DNA from: Erythrobacteraceae bacterium CCH12-C2 | GTDB taxonomy: Bacteria > Pseudomonadota > Alphaproteobacteria > Sphingomonadales > Sphingomonadaceae | Assembly (NCBI GenBank): GCA_001556995.1 | Contig: LSKF01000122.1 | Span: forward strand, 10,602-74,601 | Direction of reading: 5' to 3' | DNA: 64,000 nt | Notes under the pieces: generated by a model | Seen by the model: only the letters and a program-made list of their open reading frames with translations | Told to the model about the DNA's origin: nothing | Database searches by the model: none | Shown: in pieces, positions 38,504 through 47,520 of the stretch | How the letters are laid out: each line of letters begins with the position of its first letter | Position numbering within the stretch: the first letter of the stretch is position 1 | Program-made: the position numbers and the translations under genes

Positions 38504-40498
38504 TCAGGCAAAAAGGCCCCGTTCGCGCGGGCTGCCATCACCGGGCTGCGGCCCGGCATCCGCGGCGGCGGAGGTGCCGCTGCCGCGCTGCTGGCGCTGC
38601 TGCTGGTGATGGGCGAGACCGCCCTCGTCACGGCTTGTGTGTTGGCCCGAGTATGGTTGCGAACCACCTTGCCCGGACCCTGGGGAAGACCCGTAGCGCG
38701 GCTCGCCCGATCCGCTCTGGCCGCCGTTGCCGGCGAGGCTGGTTTCCGCCGCTGCGGCAACCGCGCGCTCCGCCAAGGCGGCCTGGATAGCGGGGACGAA
38801 ACCGGGATCGCGGCTCGCCAGCACCACGCGCCAATCCTGCGCGCCCGCCGCCTCAAGCCGCATCGAGACCGCGCCGAATTCGGCATGGCGCAGTGTCATT
38901 TCCGGGCGGGCAGCGCGATAGGCTTCGCGCAGATCGCCGACGGCGGTGATGGTCTCTTCGAGCTGCGGAGAGGGCACAGCGCGCGCCGGTTCCTGCGGAG
39001 CGACCGGTTCAGGCGCCGCCGCGATCACCGGCGCGGCCAAAACGGCGGTGAGCGGCGGGCTGCCAGGGGTCTGGACGAGCACGGGGTCGGAGGTTGGCGC
39101 GACGCTCGGCTCGGGGATGGCGGTGACGCTCGGCGCCATGCTGGGCACCGCGCCTTTCAGGATCGGAGCGGCGTCGCCCGCTAACCCTGACGGGGTCGGC
39201 GCGGACGGCTTGGTTGCGGGCGCGGTGCCTCCGGAAGGACCGTCTGGCTGCCCCTTGACCTGCGGTTTGTGCTGCTGGGCCAGAGGCGCTGGCCCTACCT
39301 GGTCCGGGGCGGGGGCGGGCCCAGTCTTGAGCGGTGCAGGGGCCTGCGGGCGCTGCGCGTCCTTGAGCACGCCTTTACGGACCGGCTCCGGCGCTGCGGC
39401 CATGGACGCCATGTCCTTCACGAATGGCGCGAGCGGCGCGACAGGGGACTCCCCCTTGACCTGCACGACCGAAGCGGGAGAGGACGGCGCGGGGCTACCA
39501 AGGTCCGATGTCACGGCGCTCTGAACAGTCAGCGGGGGCAAAGCCGCGCCTTTCTGAGATCGCTCGATCACCGCTATGTCGGGCTGCGCCAAATCGACAG
39601 ACAGCGCGGGAACCGGGGCGGATGCTTTTGCGGGCACAGGCCCAGCAAGCGCCAGGGTTGCGAGCGGGGGCTCGGCCGCGGGGGACAAAGCAAAGGAAGG
39701 CGGCACGCGCGGCGACAGCTCGGGCAAAACCGCCTCGGGCAGGGGCGCATCGACCGGGGCGGCAAGGCTGGAGGCAGGCGACGTCAGCGCGCGCCTCGGC
39801 GGCAGCGCTGGCGGGGGCGGCTCCAGCTGCGGCGTTTGCGCGGGAGCGGGCGGCGTGCTCGGCAGCGCTGCGGTGAGGGTGAGGCCTGTCACGTCTGGCG
39901 CGGGGGCCTGCTCCGGCACCTGCGGCTCATCATCGCCCTCACGCGCATCGAATCGCGGCGGGGTGGGCGTGCCGCTTCTATCCTCGGCCAGCTGCATCGC
40001 GCGGTCTGGATCGACCCCCGACAAAGCCTGCGCAGGCGTACCCTTGTGCTCGGGCAGGTCCGGTGCCGCAGGCTGAGCAAGGGCATCCTGCGGCACACTT
40101 GCGCCGCTGGGCGGCAAGGATTTGCCGTCAGCCAGCAGGGGCGCGGGGCTGATCGGCGGCGCGTCTTGGAACGGCAGCGGCATGGTGAGCGGCGCGGTTT
40201 GCGACTGATGCTGGGGTAGGCTCTGCAAAAGCGGTTGCAGTTCAGGCATCGCGTTCAGCGGCAGGCTTGGGGCAGCCGCAGCCGGGACAGGTGCCGTCTG
40301 AACCGGACCCTCGGGCACGCTCGCCGCGGCAGCATCGGGCAGCCCTGCGGTCGCGCTTGGCATGGCGGCACCAAGCAGGCCCGCAAAATCAAGCCCGCTC
40401 GCCCCCCCGCCTCCCCCGCCAGCACGTGCGGGCGCACCCGGCAGGGGCTGTACCTGAACGCCAAATGCGGAGGAAAAGTCGGGCAATAGGGGGATCAT
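38504..40498 (-). CDS. fliK: Flagellar hook-length control protein FliK
   Basis: Secreted ruler that measures hook length and triggers the FlhB switch. The 664-residue product is mostly low-complexity Pro/Ala/Gln (residues about 30-540), typical of FliK. It ends in a folded domain containing LREAYRAARPEMTLRHAEFGAVSMRLEAAGAQDWRVVLASRDPGFVPAIQAALAERAV, the FliK C-terminal core (Flg_hook). A Gly/Gln/Ser-rich tail follows. The ATG at 40498 is used; the open frame to 40924 overlaps fliJ and is spurious. A dyad CGGCAA-N4-TTGCCG at 40111-40126 lies inside it. Confidence 0.85.
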   Translation of the reverse strand: MIPLLPDFSSAFGVQVQPLPGAPARAGGGGGGASGLDFAGLLGAAMPSATAGLPDAAAASVPEGPVQTAPVPAAAAPSLPLNAMPELQPLLQSLPQHQSQTAPLTMPLPFQDAPPISPAPLLADGKSLPPSGASVPQDALAQPAAPDLPEHKGTPAQALSGVDPDRAMQLAEDRSGTPTPPRFDAREGDDEPQVPEQAPAPDVTGLTLTAALPSTPPAPAQTPQLEPPPPALPPRRALTSPASSLAAPVDAPLPEAVLPELSPRVPPSFALSPAAEPPLATLALAGPVPAKASAPVPALSVDLAQPDIAVIERSQKGAALPPLTVQSAVTSDLGSPAPSSPASVVQVKGESPVAPLAPFVKDMASMAAAPEPVRKGVLKDAQRPQAPAPLKTGPAPAPDQVGPAPLAQQHKPQVKGQPDGPSGGTAPATKPSAPTPSGLAGDAAPILKGAVPSMAPSVTAIPEPSVAPTSDPVLVQTPGSPPLTAVLAAPVIAAAPEPVAPQEPARAVPSPQLEETITAVGDLREAYRAARPEMTLRHAEFGAVSMRLEAAGAQDWRVVLASRDPGFVPAIQAALAERAVAAAAETSLAGNGGQSGSGEPRYGSSPGSGQGGSQPYSGQHTSRDEGGLAHHQQQRQQRGSGTSAAADAGPQPGDGSPRERGLFA

Positions 40499-40544
40499 TC
40501 CATCATCCTTTTCTCGCGCGCAGGACCAGGCCCAAGCCGCGCGC

Positions 40545-40979
40545 TCATCGTGATATTTGCAACTTGCGTGCCAGCCCCGATGCTCCCGCCGCGTCGGCCC
40601 GCCGCTCGCGCGCCTGCGCCACCGCCAAGCGGGCTTGCCCCGCGCGCTCGGCCATGCGTTCGGCCCGCAGTTCGGCCTTGGCGAGGGTCTCGGCCTGCCA
40701 TTCGGATTGGCGCGCGGCATCCTGCGCCGCCGCACTCGCCTGCCGCGCGAGCTTGGCGAGGCTGGCGGCAAAAGCCTCACGCTCGGCCAGCGCCGCGCCT
40801 GAGGTCGCCCCCGGCTGCGACGCGATTGCGGCGAGCAGGGCGCGGCTGCGCTCGGCCAGCGCGCGGCTGCGCTCCTCGTCCTCCAACGCCTGCGCCAACC
40901 CGCGCAGCGCCTGCTGCCGCGCAATCCGGGCGATCAGCGCCTGACGCTGCACCAGGGCAAGGCGGCGTGCTTCACGCAT
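40545..40979 (-). CDS. fliJ: Flagellar export protein FliJ
   Basis: Coiled-coil chaperone-escort of the FliHIJ export ATPase complex. The 144-residue product is almost entirely helical and charged (ALEDEERSRALAERSRALLAAIAS; AELRAERMAERAGQARLAVAQARERR), the FliJ pattern; sequence identity in this family is low, so position matters. It overlaps the fliI stop by eight bases and lies directly before fliK, the standard order. Confidence 0.83.
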   Translation of the reverse strand: MREARRLALVQRQALIARIARQQALRGLAQALEDEERSRALAERSRALLAAIASQPGATSGAALAEREAFAASLAKLARQASAAAQDAARQSEWQAETLAKAELRAERMAERAGQARLAVAQARERRADAAGASGLARKLQISR

Positions 40980-42306
40980 GGGCGGGAGCCATCAAGGCCC
41001 GCAGCGCTGCGTGGCTCGCCGCCAGCGGCTCCGCCGCCCCGCGCTCCTGCGTGAGGAAGGCGTCAATCGCCCCGCTGAGAGCGAGCGCCTCATCGAGCAG
41101 CGGATCGCCGCCCGCGCGGTAGGCCCCCATCAGCACCAAATCGCGCCCCGCCTCGCGCGCCGCGATCAGCGCGCGCAGGCGGCGCGCGGCAGCGGCAAGA
41201 TCGGGCGGGACGAGATCATCCATCACCCGGCTGAGCGAGGCGGGCACGTCAATCGCCGGGTAATGCCCACGGCTCGCCAGCTCACGCGACAGCACGATGT
41301 GGCCATCGAGAATCGCCCGCGCGGTATCGACCACCGGGTCGTTGGTATCGTCGCCGTCCGCCAGCACGGTGTAGATCCCGGTCACCGCCCCGCCGGTGCG
41401 GGCCGAGTTCCCCGCGCGCTCGACGAACCGTGTGACCGCTGCCAGCGCGCTCGGCGGATAGCCCCGCGCCGCGCCGGGTTCGCCCAGCACCAGCGCCAAC
41501 TCGCGCGCGGCGTGGGCGACGCGGGTGAGGCTGTCGAGGATCAGCAGCACCCGCTTGCCCTGCGCGCGGAAGTACTCCGCAATCGCGCTGGCATATTGCG
41601 CCGCGCGCAGGCGCAGGTTGGGGGCGTGATCGGCGGGGACGGCGACCACCACGATCCCGCCGCGCCGCGCCGCCGTCATGTGGCGGTGGACGAAATCCGA
41701 AACCTCGCGCGCGCGCTCCCCGATCAGCGCCACCACGGTCACGTCAGCGACGGCATGGCCCGCAATGGTATCCACCAGCACCGATTTGCCCACGCCCGAC
41801 CCGGCCATGATCCCGAGCCTTTGCCCCACCCCCATCGTCGCCAGCGCGTTGATCGCCCGCACCCCGCAATCGAAGGGCACCTGCACGCTCGCCCGCTCGA
41901 GCGCGCCCTCGCGCTGCCCGGCGAGCGGCCAGACCTCAGGCAGATCGAGCCGCGGGCCGCCATCGATCGCCGCGCCCAGCGCATCGACCGCGCGGCCCAA
42001 GAGCCCCGGCCCGACCCGCACCGCGCCGGGATTGCCCAGCGCCCGCACCCGCGCATGGGGGCGCAGCAGCATGGCATCGCCGAGCAGCATCATCAGCGAA
42101 TGGCCACCGCGAAAGCCGATCACCTCGGCGAGGCACTCCGCGCCCGCATCATTGGCGATGAGGCCCAGCGAGCCGACCGGAAGCGGCAGGCCTGCGACCT
42201 CGATCAACCCGCCATCGCAGGCGACCACCCGCCCGGTCAGCACCGGGCCATTCGCAGGCTGCGCGGCGCGCATCCGCGCCAATTCCAGCTGCAATTCCCC
42301 GATCAT
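40972..42306 (-). CDS. fliI: Flagellar export ATPase FliI
   Basis: Hexameric ATPase that energises flagellar protein export. The 444-residue product has Walker A GSGVGKSV at about residues 169-176 and the F1-like core (VVALIGERAREVSDF; RVLLILDSLTRVAHAARELALVLGEP), with GIYTVLADGDDTNDPV typical of FliI. ATG at 42306 overlaps the fliH stop (ATGA); the open frame continuing to 42426 is inside fliH. Full length, no missing motifs. Confidence 0.95.
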   Translation of the reverse strand: MIGELQLELARMRAAQPANGPVLTGRVVACDGGLIEVAGLPLPVGSLGLIANDAGAECLAEVIGFRGGHSLMMLLGDAMLLRPHARVRALGNPGAVRVGPGLLGRAVDALGAAIDGGPRLDLPEVWPLAGQREGALERASVQVPFDCGVRAINALATMGVGQRLGIMAGSGVGKSVLVDTIAGHAVADVTVVALIGERAREVSDFVHRHMTAARRGGIVVVAVPADHAPNLRLRAAQYASAIAEYFRAQGKRVLLILDSLTRVAHAARELALVLGEPGAARGYPPSALAAVTRFVERAGNSARTGGAVTGIYTVLADGDDTNDPVVDTARAILDGHIVLSRELASRGHYPAIDVPASLSRVMDDLVPPDLAAAARRLRALIAAREAGRDLVLMGAYRAGGDPLLDEALALSGAIDAFLTQERGAAEPLAASHAALRALMAPAHA

Positions 42307-42944
42307 CCGCGCAAAGCCGCCGCTATGGCGCGGCGCCATTCGGCAGGGCCGTCGCTGACCGCGCCATCCGGCCCCTCGACCGTCACGCTGCCGCGCTCCA
42401 GCCCAGCATCGGGCGCGAGCCGCCACAGGCCAAGCGCCTCCTCACCCAGCATGGCAATGTCATCGGGGTGGAGGTGCAGCACGAACTGATCCGCCGCCCC
42501 GCCGATCCGGGCTGCTGCCGCATGGCAGCGGGCGAGCAAGGCTTCGCGGTCGACCGCGCACTCGGCCAGCACTTGATCGCACAGCGCCAGCACGGTCGCG
42601 GCAAGATCATCGGCGAGCACGCTCAGCGAAGCCTCATCCAGCGAGCGAAACGTCAGCCGCAGCGACCGCTGGGATAGGGTATGCGCTTCCAGCTCTGCCG
42701 CTGCCGCCGCGCGCCCCGCCGCTTCGCCCTCGGCATAGGCGAGCGCGATGGGATCGGGGGTGGGATCACGCGCTGGGGGAGGTTCAGGTGCCGGGGACGG
42801 GGCCGCGGGCTCCGGCTCGCCGAAGGGCAGCGCGGCGCGGAAACCGCCATCGCCCTCCCCGCCCAGCCGCATCACCCAAGGCGGCAGCACCGGCTGGGGC
42901 GCGGCCAGCGTGCCCAGCCACTCAGACGAATTCGCCATTGCCAT
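42303..42944 (-). CDS. fliH: Flagellar assembly protein FliH
   Basis: Stator/regulator of the FliI ATPase. The 213-residue product has a Pro-rich N-terminal half (PAAPSPAPEPPPARDP) and then a helical and beta region with DLAATVLALCDQVLAECAVDREALLARC and FVLHLHPDDIAMLGE, as in FliH/YscL proteins. The start codon (42944, or 42938) lies inside the end of fliG. The gene order FliG-FliH-FliI supports the call. Confidence 0.87.
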   Translation of the reverse strand: MAMANSSEWLGTLAAPQPVLPPWVMRLGGEGDGGFRAALPFGEPEPAAPSPAPEPPPARDPTPDPIALAYAEGEAAGRAAAAAELEAHTLSQRSLRLTFRSLDEASLSVLADDLAATVLALCDQVLAECAVDREALLARCHAAAARIGGAADQFVLHLHPDDIAMLGEEALGLWRLAPDAGLERGSVTVEGPDGAVSDGPAEWRRAIAAALRG

Positions 42945-43956
42945 TCCCGATCACAATCTCGCCCGCATCGGCCAGCGCGCGCGCGAGGTCGACGATGGCC
43001 TTCTGCGCCATTGCCACCTCGCTCTTGGCGACCCGGCCGCGCAGCTCGATCTCGTCGCGCACGCCATCGGCGGCACGGCTCGACATGGCGGCGAAGAAGG
43101 GGGCGCGCTCGTCTTCCTTCACGCCCTTCAGTGCATCGACCAGCTTTTCGCTGTCGACATCGCGCAGCAGGCGGCCCATCGATTGCGGGTCGAGCGCGAA
43201 CAGCATGTCGAAGGTGAAGAGCTGCTCCTCGATCTTCTCGGCCAGCGGCGAATCGCGCTCGGCAATCGCGGGGAGCACGGTGTGGCGCAGCTCGCCTGCG
43301 GCAAGGTTGATAAGGTTCGCCGCCTCGCGCGGGCCGCCCAGCATCAGCGCCGCCGTGCCGAAGGTCGCACTGATGCGTTGGGTCAGCAGCGTGTCGATGG
43401 TGGTGATCGCCTGCGCCGAAATCGCCCCGCTTTTCGCCACCCGTTCCACCACCAGCGATTGCAGCTCCAAGGGCAGCATTGCCAGCACCTCGGCAGCAGG
43501 CTCTGGTTCGATCAGCAGCAGCAGCGCGGCGATCACCTGCGGTTGCTCATCAAGGATCAGCCGCACCAGCACCGTGGGCGCGAGCCAGCGCGCCAGTTCC
43601 AGACTGCGCGGGCGGGCATCGGGCTCGATCCGCTGCATCATGCTGTCCGCGCGCGCGGGGCCGAGCGCCTTGTCGAGCAGCGTGCGCACCCGGTCGCTGC
43701 GCCCGCGCTGGGGCAGCATCTCGCGCGCCGCCTCGGTGGCGAAATCGGCGAGCGCTTCGGCCATGTGCGGCTGATCGATCTCGCCCAGCGCCATCATCGC
43801 CGCGCCCAGCTTTTCGAGCTCGGGCGGGGAGAGGCGGCTGATGAGGCCGGTCGCTTCCTCATCGCTCATCAGCATCAGGAACACGGCCGCGCGGTCGATC
43901 CGGCTCAACAGGGCTGGGGCTGGAGCGGGGGCGGTGATTTCGGTCTCGACGCTCAT
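42922..43956 (-). CDS. fliG: Flagellar motor switch protein FliG
   Basis: C-ring protein that contacts the stators and converts ion flow to torque. The 344-residue product has FliG N, middle and C domains. The phrase LARWLAPTVLVRLILDEQPQVIAALLLLIEPEPAAEVLAMLP marks the N/M region. The C-terminal torque helix is LVDALKGVKEDERAPFFAAMSSRAADGVRDEIELRGRVAKSEV, with the charged residues (D/E/R) expected there. It overlaps fliF by four bases. Confidence 0.94.
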   Translation of the reverse strand: MSVETEITAPAPAPALLSRIDRAAVFLMLMSDEEATGLISRLSPPELEKLGAAMMALGEIDQPHMAEALADFATEAAREMLPQRGRSDRVRTLLDKALGPARADSMMQRIEPDARPRSLELARWLAPTVLVRLILDEQPQVIAALLLLIEPEPAAEVLAMLPLELQSLVVERVAKSGAISAQAITTIDTLLTQRISATFGTAALMLGGPREAANLINLAAGELRHTVLPAIAERDSPLAEKIEEQLFTFDMLFALDPQSMGRLLRDVDSEKLVDALKGVKEDERAPFFAAMSSRAADGVRDEIELRGRVAKSEVAMAQKAIVDLARALADAGEIVIGNGNGEFV

Positions 43957-45605
43957 GCCGCGCGCTCCTCGGGGCTTTCGAGCATCCGCTGGAGCGCTTC
44001 GACCGCGCGCTCGGGCTGGCTGGCTGCAAGCTGACGGGCGAGTTCGACCTGGCGCGGCAAGTCTCCGAGCGGGGTGCCGTTGTCGGACGCGCGGTCGTCT
44101 GCCGCCTCACCGTCGGCGATCATAGCCAGAGCGGGTGCATCTTCAGATGCGGACACGGGCGCAGGCTCGCCCTTGCCCTTGCGTTGGCGCTTGCCGATCA
44201 GCGGGCGCACCGCAAACAACAGCACCAGCAGCACCGCCAGCAAGGCGGCGCCATAGCGGACCACCATCGCGAACCACGGCTGTTCGTAAAAGGCGGGGGG
44301 TTCCAGATTGACGGGCTCAAAGGTGCTCGCCACCACCTCCACCCGGTCACCGCGCTCGGCATCGGCGCCCACCGCCGCACCGACGAGCGCTTCGAGCTGC
44401 TGCGCGGTGAGCGGGGCAGCGGCTTTCAGTGCCTTGTTGCTGACCGCGACCGCGACCGACAGCTTAGTCAGCCCGCCCGGGCGCGCGGTGGTCACGGCGA
44501 CTTCGCGGCCCAATTCATAGCTGCGGTCAACCGCGCTTTCTGTGTCGGTCGCCGTGCCCGGCGGCGGCGTGGGCTGGGGCGCGCCATCGACCAGCTGCGC
44601 CTGCGGCGGCGGGGTGTTGGCAGGCACGCCCGGCACGCCTCCCACTGGCCCGGCCGCCGCGCGCGTGGCATTGCGCTCGCTCTCGTTGCGAACCACGCCT
44701 TCCTTCTCATAGGTCTCGCGCGCCGAAGTCACTTCGGTCTGATCGAGTTCGACCTGCACCTGCGCAGAGAAATTGCCTTCGCCCAGCAAGGGACGCAGCA
44801 ACCCGTCGATCTGTTCGCGCAGCTTGGCCTCATGCTCGCGCTGGAGCGTGAGGCCCTCGCCTTCCGCCGTTTTCGGGTCGGAGAGCAGCCGCCCGTTCTG
44901 ATCAACCACCCGCACCGCATCGGCGCTCATCCCCGGCACCGAGGCGGCGACGAGGTTCACAATCGCGGCGACCTGCGGCGGCGAAAGGCTGCGCCCGCTC
45001 ACCAGCCGCACCATCACCGAGGCCGAGGGCGGATTATTGTCGCGCACGAAGACCGAGCGTTCGGGTGTGGCGAGGTGCACGCGCACAGACTCGATCCCGT
45101 CGATCTCGCGGATCGTCAGCATCAACTCGCGTTCGCGCGCCAGCCGCAGCCGCTCGCCTTCGAGCGTGCGCGAGGTGCCGAGCGGCATGGCGTCGAGCAT
45201 CTCCGACGCGCCTTCGGGGGCGGCGATCCCGGCATTGCTGGCGACCAGCATCTTGGCGCGGTAAAGATCGTCCTCCGCCACCGACAGCGCGCCGGTGCCA
45301 TTGTCGATCGAGTAGCCGATCCCGCTCGCCTCCAGCGTCTCGACCACCTTGGCGCGGTCGGCATCGGTGAGGCTGGTGTAGAGCACGCGCTCGGGGCCGG
45401 AGGACAGCGCTAGCCACAGCGCGCCCGCTGCCGCCAGCGCGCCGACCGCCGCCAGTGCCGGGAGCGCGCGCGAAAGGGCGGGCTTGCGCGCGAAATCGGC
45501 CAGTGGCTCAGGCACTAGGGTGCGCCAGCCGCCGAGGGGGGCAGCAGCTGGCGCGGGGGGAAGACCTGCGGGCTCGGCAGGCACGGGAAGCGCAGCGTCG
45601 GCCAC
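43953..45605 (-). CDS. fliF: Flagellar MS-ring protein FliF
   Basis: Builds the MS ring in the inner membrane, the base on which the rotor assembles. The 550-residue product has two membrane helices (about residues 45-65 and 435-455), ring-building motifs between them (RVLYTSLTDADRAKVVETLEASGIGYSI; REIDGIESVRVHLATPERSVF), and a C-terminal FliG-binding tail (DLPRQVELARQLAASQPERAVEALQRML). It lies three bases after fliE. Confidence 0.95.
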   Translation of the reverse strand: MADAALPVPAEPAGLPPAPAAAPLGGWRTLVPEPLADFARKPALSRALPALAAVGALAAAGALWLALSSGPERVLYTSLTDADRAKVVETLEASGIGYSIDNGTGALSVAEDDLYRAKMLVASNAGIAAPEGASEMLDAMPLGTSRTLEGERLRLARERELMLTIREIDGIESVRVHLATPERSVFVRDNNPPSASVMVRLVSGRSLSPPQVAAIVNLVAASVPGMSADAVRVVDQNGRLLSDPKTAEGEGLTLQREHEAKLREQIDGLLRPLLGEGNFSAQVQVELDQTEVTSARETYEKEGVVRNESERNATRAAAGPVGGVPGVPANTPPPQAQLVDGAPQPTPPPGTATDTESAVDRSYELGREVAVTTARPGGLTKLSVAVAVSNKALKAAAPLTAQQLEALVGAAVGADAERGDRVEVVASTFEPVNLEPPAFYEQPWFAMVVRYGAALLAVLLVLLFAVRPLIGKRQRKGKGEPAPVSASEDAPALAMIADGEAADDRASDNGTPLGDLPRQVELARQLAASQPERAVEALQRMLESPEERAA

Positions 45606-45608
45606 CTA

Positions 45609-45968
45609 TCAGCCTCCCATCCGCATGATGTCTTGGTAGGCGGTGAGCAGCTTGTTCCTCACCTGCAAGGTCGCCTCGAAGGCCACGCCCGCTTCCTGCC
45701 GGGCGAGCATCACCTGCGCGATATCGGTCACCTGCCCGCGTTCGTAGGCGACCTGCATCGCGCCCGAATGCGCCTGCACCGCGCTCACCTGCCGCAGCGC
45801 GGTGTCGAGTGTGGCGGCAAAGCCCGCGCCGGGGGCCTGCGCCGGGGCAAAAGCCCGCGCGCCCTCGCTCGCCGCGCGCACTTGGCGCAGCGCGCTGCTG
45901 CGCGCGAGCACCTGACTGCGGAGGGCCATGATGTCATCAATACCGAAGCTGGCGCGCACCATGCTCAT
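45609..45968 (-). CDS. fliE: Flagellar hook-basal body protein FliE
   Basis: Links the MS ring to the proximal rod. The 119-residue product ends in the conserved helix [38 protein letters not shown], diagnostic of FliE. ATG at 45968 overlaps the stop of the sigma-54 activator gene (ATGA), so fliE is co-translated with its presumed regulator; a second in-frame ATG is at 45962. Confidence 0.93.
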   Translation of the reverse strand: MSMVRASFGIDDIMALRSQVLARSSALRQVRAASEGARAFAPAQAPGAGFAATLDTALRQVSAVQAHSGAMQVAYERGQVTDIAQVMLARQEAGVAFEATLQVRNKLLTAYQDIMRMGG

Positions 45969-47251
45969 GCCGCACCTCCTGCGGCCAGCAGCCCGGCCCC
46001 GCGCATCGAGGCGAGGCGATAGCGCAGGGTGCGCTCGGAAATGCCCAGCGCGCGGGCGGTCGCCACGCGGTTGCCGCCGTGGCGAGCGAGCGTCTCAAGG
46101 ATCGCACGCGCCTCCGAGGCAAAGGCAACGTCCGACAGCGAGCACCCGCCGATGATCCGCGCCGGGAGCGGCGCAGCTGCCGCCGGGGCGGGCCTGACCG
46201 CCGTGTCGAACACCACATGCTCCGCCCCGATCAACTGGCCCCCATCGGCCAGCAGGATCGCGCGGCGGATCACGTTTTCGAGCTCGCGGACATTGCCAGG
46301 CCAGGAATGCGCCTCGAGCAGCGCCAGCGCCTCGCGCGCGATCCAGCCCGGGCGGCCCGGCGCAGCCGCGTGGCGCAGCAGCATCCCGAAGGCGAGCGCG
46401 GCGATATCGCCGGGCCGGTCGCGCAAGGCGGGCAAGGCCAGCGGAAAGACGTTGAGCCGGTAGAGCAAGTCCTCACGGAACCGCCCGGCTTCAACCTCGG
46501 CGGAAAGGTGCCGGTTGGTCGCGGCGACTACGCGGACATCGACCTTCAGCGGCTTGGTCGCGCCCAATGGCAGTACCTCGCCTTCCTGAAGCGCACGCAG
46601 CAGCTTGGCCTGCAAGGCCAGCGGCAGTTCGCCGATCTCGTCGAGCAGCAGCGTGCCGCCATCCGCCGCGCGGAACAGCCCCTCGCCCGCCTCCGCCGCG
46701 CCGGTGAAGGCACCCTTGCGGTGGCCGAACAGCAGCGCTTCCAGCATCGCCTCGGGCATGGCGGCGCAATTGACCGCGACGAACGGCCCCTGTGCGCGCG
46801 CCGAGAGGCGGTGGACGAAGCGGGCGACAACTTCCTTGCCGGTGCCGGTCGGCCCTTCGAGCAGGACGGGGATTTCGCTCCCCGCGATCCGCTCGGCGAG
46901 GGTCAGCAGCGCAAGCGACTGCGGGTCGCCCGCAATCGGCCAGCCGCCATGGGCCGAAGCCGCAATCAGCGCCGCGCGCGCATCATCCAGCGAAGCCGGT
47001 TCATAGGAGAGCGCAATCCGCTGCGGTCCGGCAAAGGCGAGCGACGGGGTAGAAGATTGCGCAAGCGTGATGACCGTCATCCCGGCGCGGGCGCGTTCCT
47101 GCCCGGCAGTGCTCAGCACGATCCGGTCGCGCTGCCATCGGTGCCCCATCAGCGGCACGGTCATCGCCAGCAAGGCATCATGGCCCGGCATCGGTGGCGG
47201 CGCGGCGACGTCAGTGCGGCGCTGCGCCGCGGTGCTCGCGGAAATCATCAT
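45965..47251 (-). CDS. flbD: Sigma-54-dependent flagellar activator (FlbD/FleQ type, no receiver domain)
   Basis: Probable activator of sigma-54 flagellar promoters. The 428-residue product has a divergent N-terminal region (about 1-125) without a recognisable receiver domain. The AAA+ domain has Walker [11 protein letters not shown], the sigma-54 contact loop [10 protein letters not shown], and Walker [14 protein letters not shown]. The C-terminus carries a Fis-type helix-turn-helix ([21 protein letters not shown]). The ATG at 47251 has AGGGGC upstream; a longer frame to 47305 is less likely. It heads the 18-gene leftward run. A dyad at 47274-47289 lies just upstream and may be its own binding site. 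The symbol is by analogy with Caulobacter. Confidence 0.85.
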   Translation of the reverse strand: MMISASTAAQRRTDVAAPPPMPGHDALLAMTVPLMGHRWQRDRIVLSTAGQERARAGMTVITLAQSSTPSLAFAGPQRIALSYEPASLDDARAALIAASAHGGWPIAGDPQSLALLTLAERIAGSEIPVLLEGPTGTGKEVVARFVHRLSARAQGPFVAVNCAAMPEAMLEALLFGHRKGAFTGAAEAGEGLFRAADGGTLLLDEIGELPLALQAKLLRALQEGEVLPLGATKPLKVDVRVVAATNRHLSAEVEAGRFREDLLYRLNVFPLALPALRDRPGDIAALAFGMLLRHAAAPGRPGWIAREALALLEAHSWPGNVRELENVIRRAILLADGGQLIGAEHVVFDTAVRPAPAAAAPLPARIIGGCSLSDVAFASEARAILETLARHGGNRVATARALGISERTLRYRLASMRGAGLLAAGGAA

Positions 47252-47273
47252 GGTCGCCCCTGTGCTGTGTTGA

Positions 47274-47289
47274 CGGCAAGACCATGCCG
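47274..47289. promoter_or_regulatory. Candidate activator-binding dyad upstream of flbD-like gene
   Basis: CGGCAA-GACC-ATGCCG, centred about 30 bases before the flbD-like ATG. The flgB upstream dyad at 59334-59349 has the same outline (CGGCAA-AGCC-TTGCCG). Binding this close to the start codon would suit autorepression. Inference. Confidence 0.4.
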
Positions 47290-47437
47290 CCAGCAGCCTG
47301 CACATGTGGGAAATTTAAGCCCCCGTAAGTTCCCTTATCCGGCTCCGGAGAAGTGCGCAGGAAGGAGGGAAAGCGGGCGATGCACTGCGATCAAATTTTA
47401 TGCCAATTATCTGATTTGCGGTGATATTTTTAGCCCC

Positions 47438-47464
47438 TTAAACATCCCGCCACACGGCCGCTCT
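47438..47464 (+). promoter_or_regulatory. FliA (sigma-28)-like promoter of fliC
   Basis: TTAAA at 47438-47442 and GCCGCTCT at 47457-47464, with 14 bases between TAAA and GCCG. It shares CCCCTTAAA-N14-GCCGxTCT with the flgM upstream site. The usual sigma-28 form is TAAA-N15-GCCGATAA, so the -10 end differs. The predicted start would leave a roughly 50-base leader. Confidence 0.6.
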
Positions 47465-47520
47465 ATGGGGCAGCAGCGACGGGCCTGTTCGTCCTGCCTG
47501 ACCATTCGGGAGTTTGAACA

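Noticed and set aside
40111..40126. CGGCAA-GGAT-TTGCCG dyad inside fliK
   Set aside because: It matches the candidate operator outline, but it lies in coding sequence far from any start, and a similar dyad with a shorter spacer occurs in the TonB receptor gene (about 18030), so chance matches do occur.
38504..40924. FliK extended to the upstream start at 40924
   Set aside because: The extra residues are out-of-frame fliJ sequence, rich in Arg and Pro; the ATG at 40498 starts the FliK-like protein in the gap after fliJ.
47272..47291. Possible sigma-54 promoter before the flbD-like gene (leftward CGGCATGG-TC-TTGCC)
   Set aside because: The GG to GC offset is 11 bases where 12 is needed, and no TGG is present. 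I interpret the sequence as a protein-binding dyad.
47413..47432. TGCCAATTATCTGATTTGC before fliC as a sigma-54 promoter
   Set aside because: The spacing between the two elements is several bases too long and the GG is missing; the FliA-like site downstream fits better.
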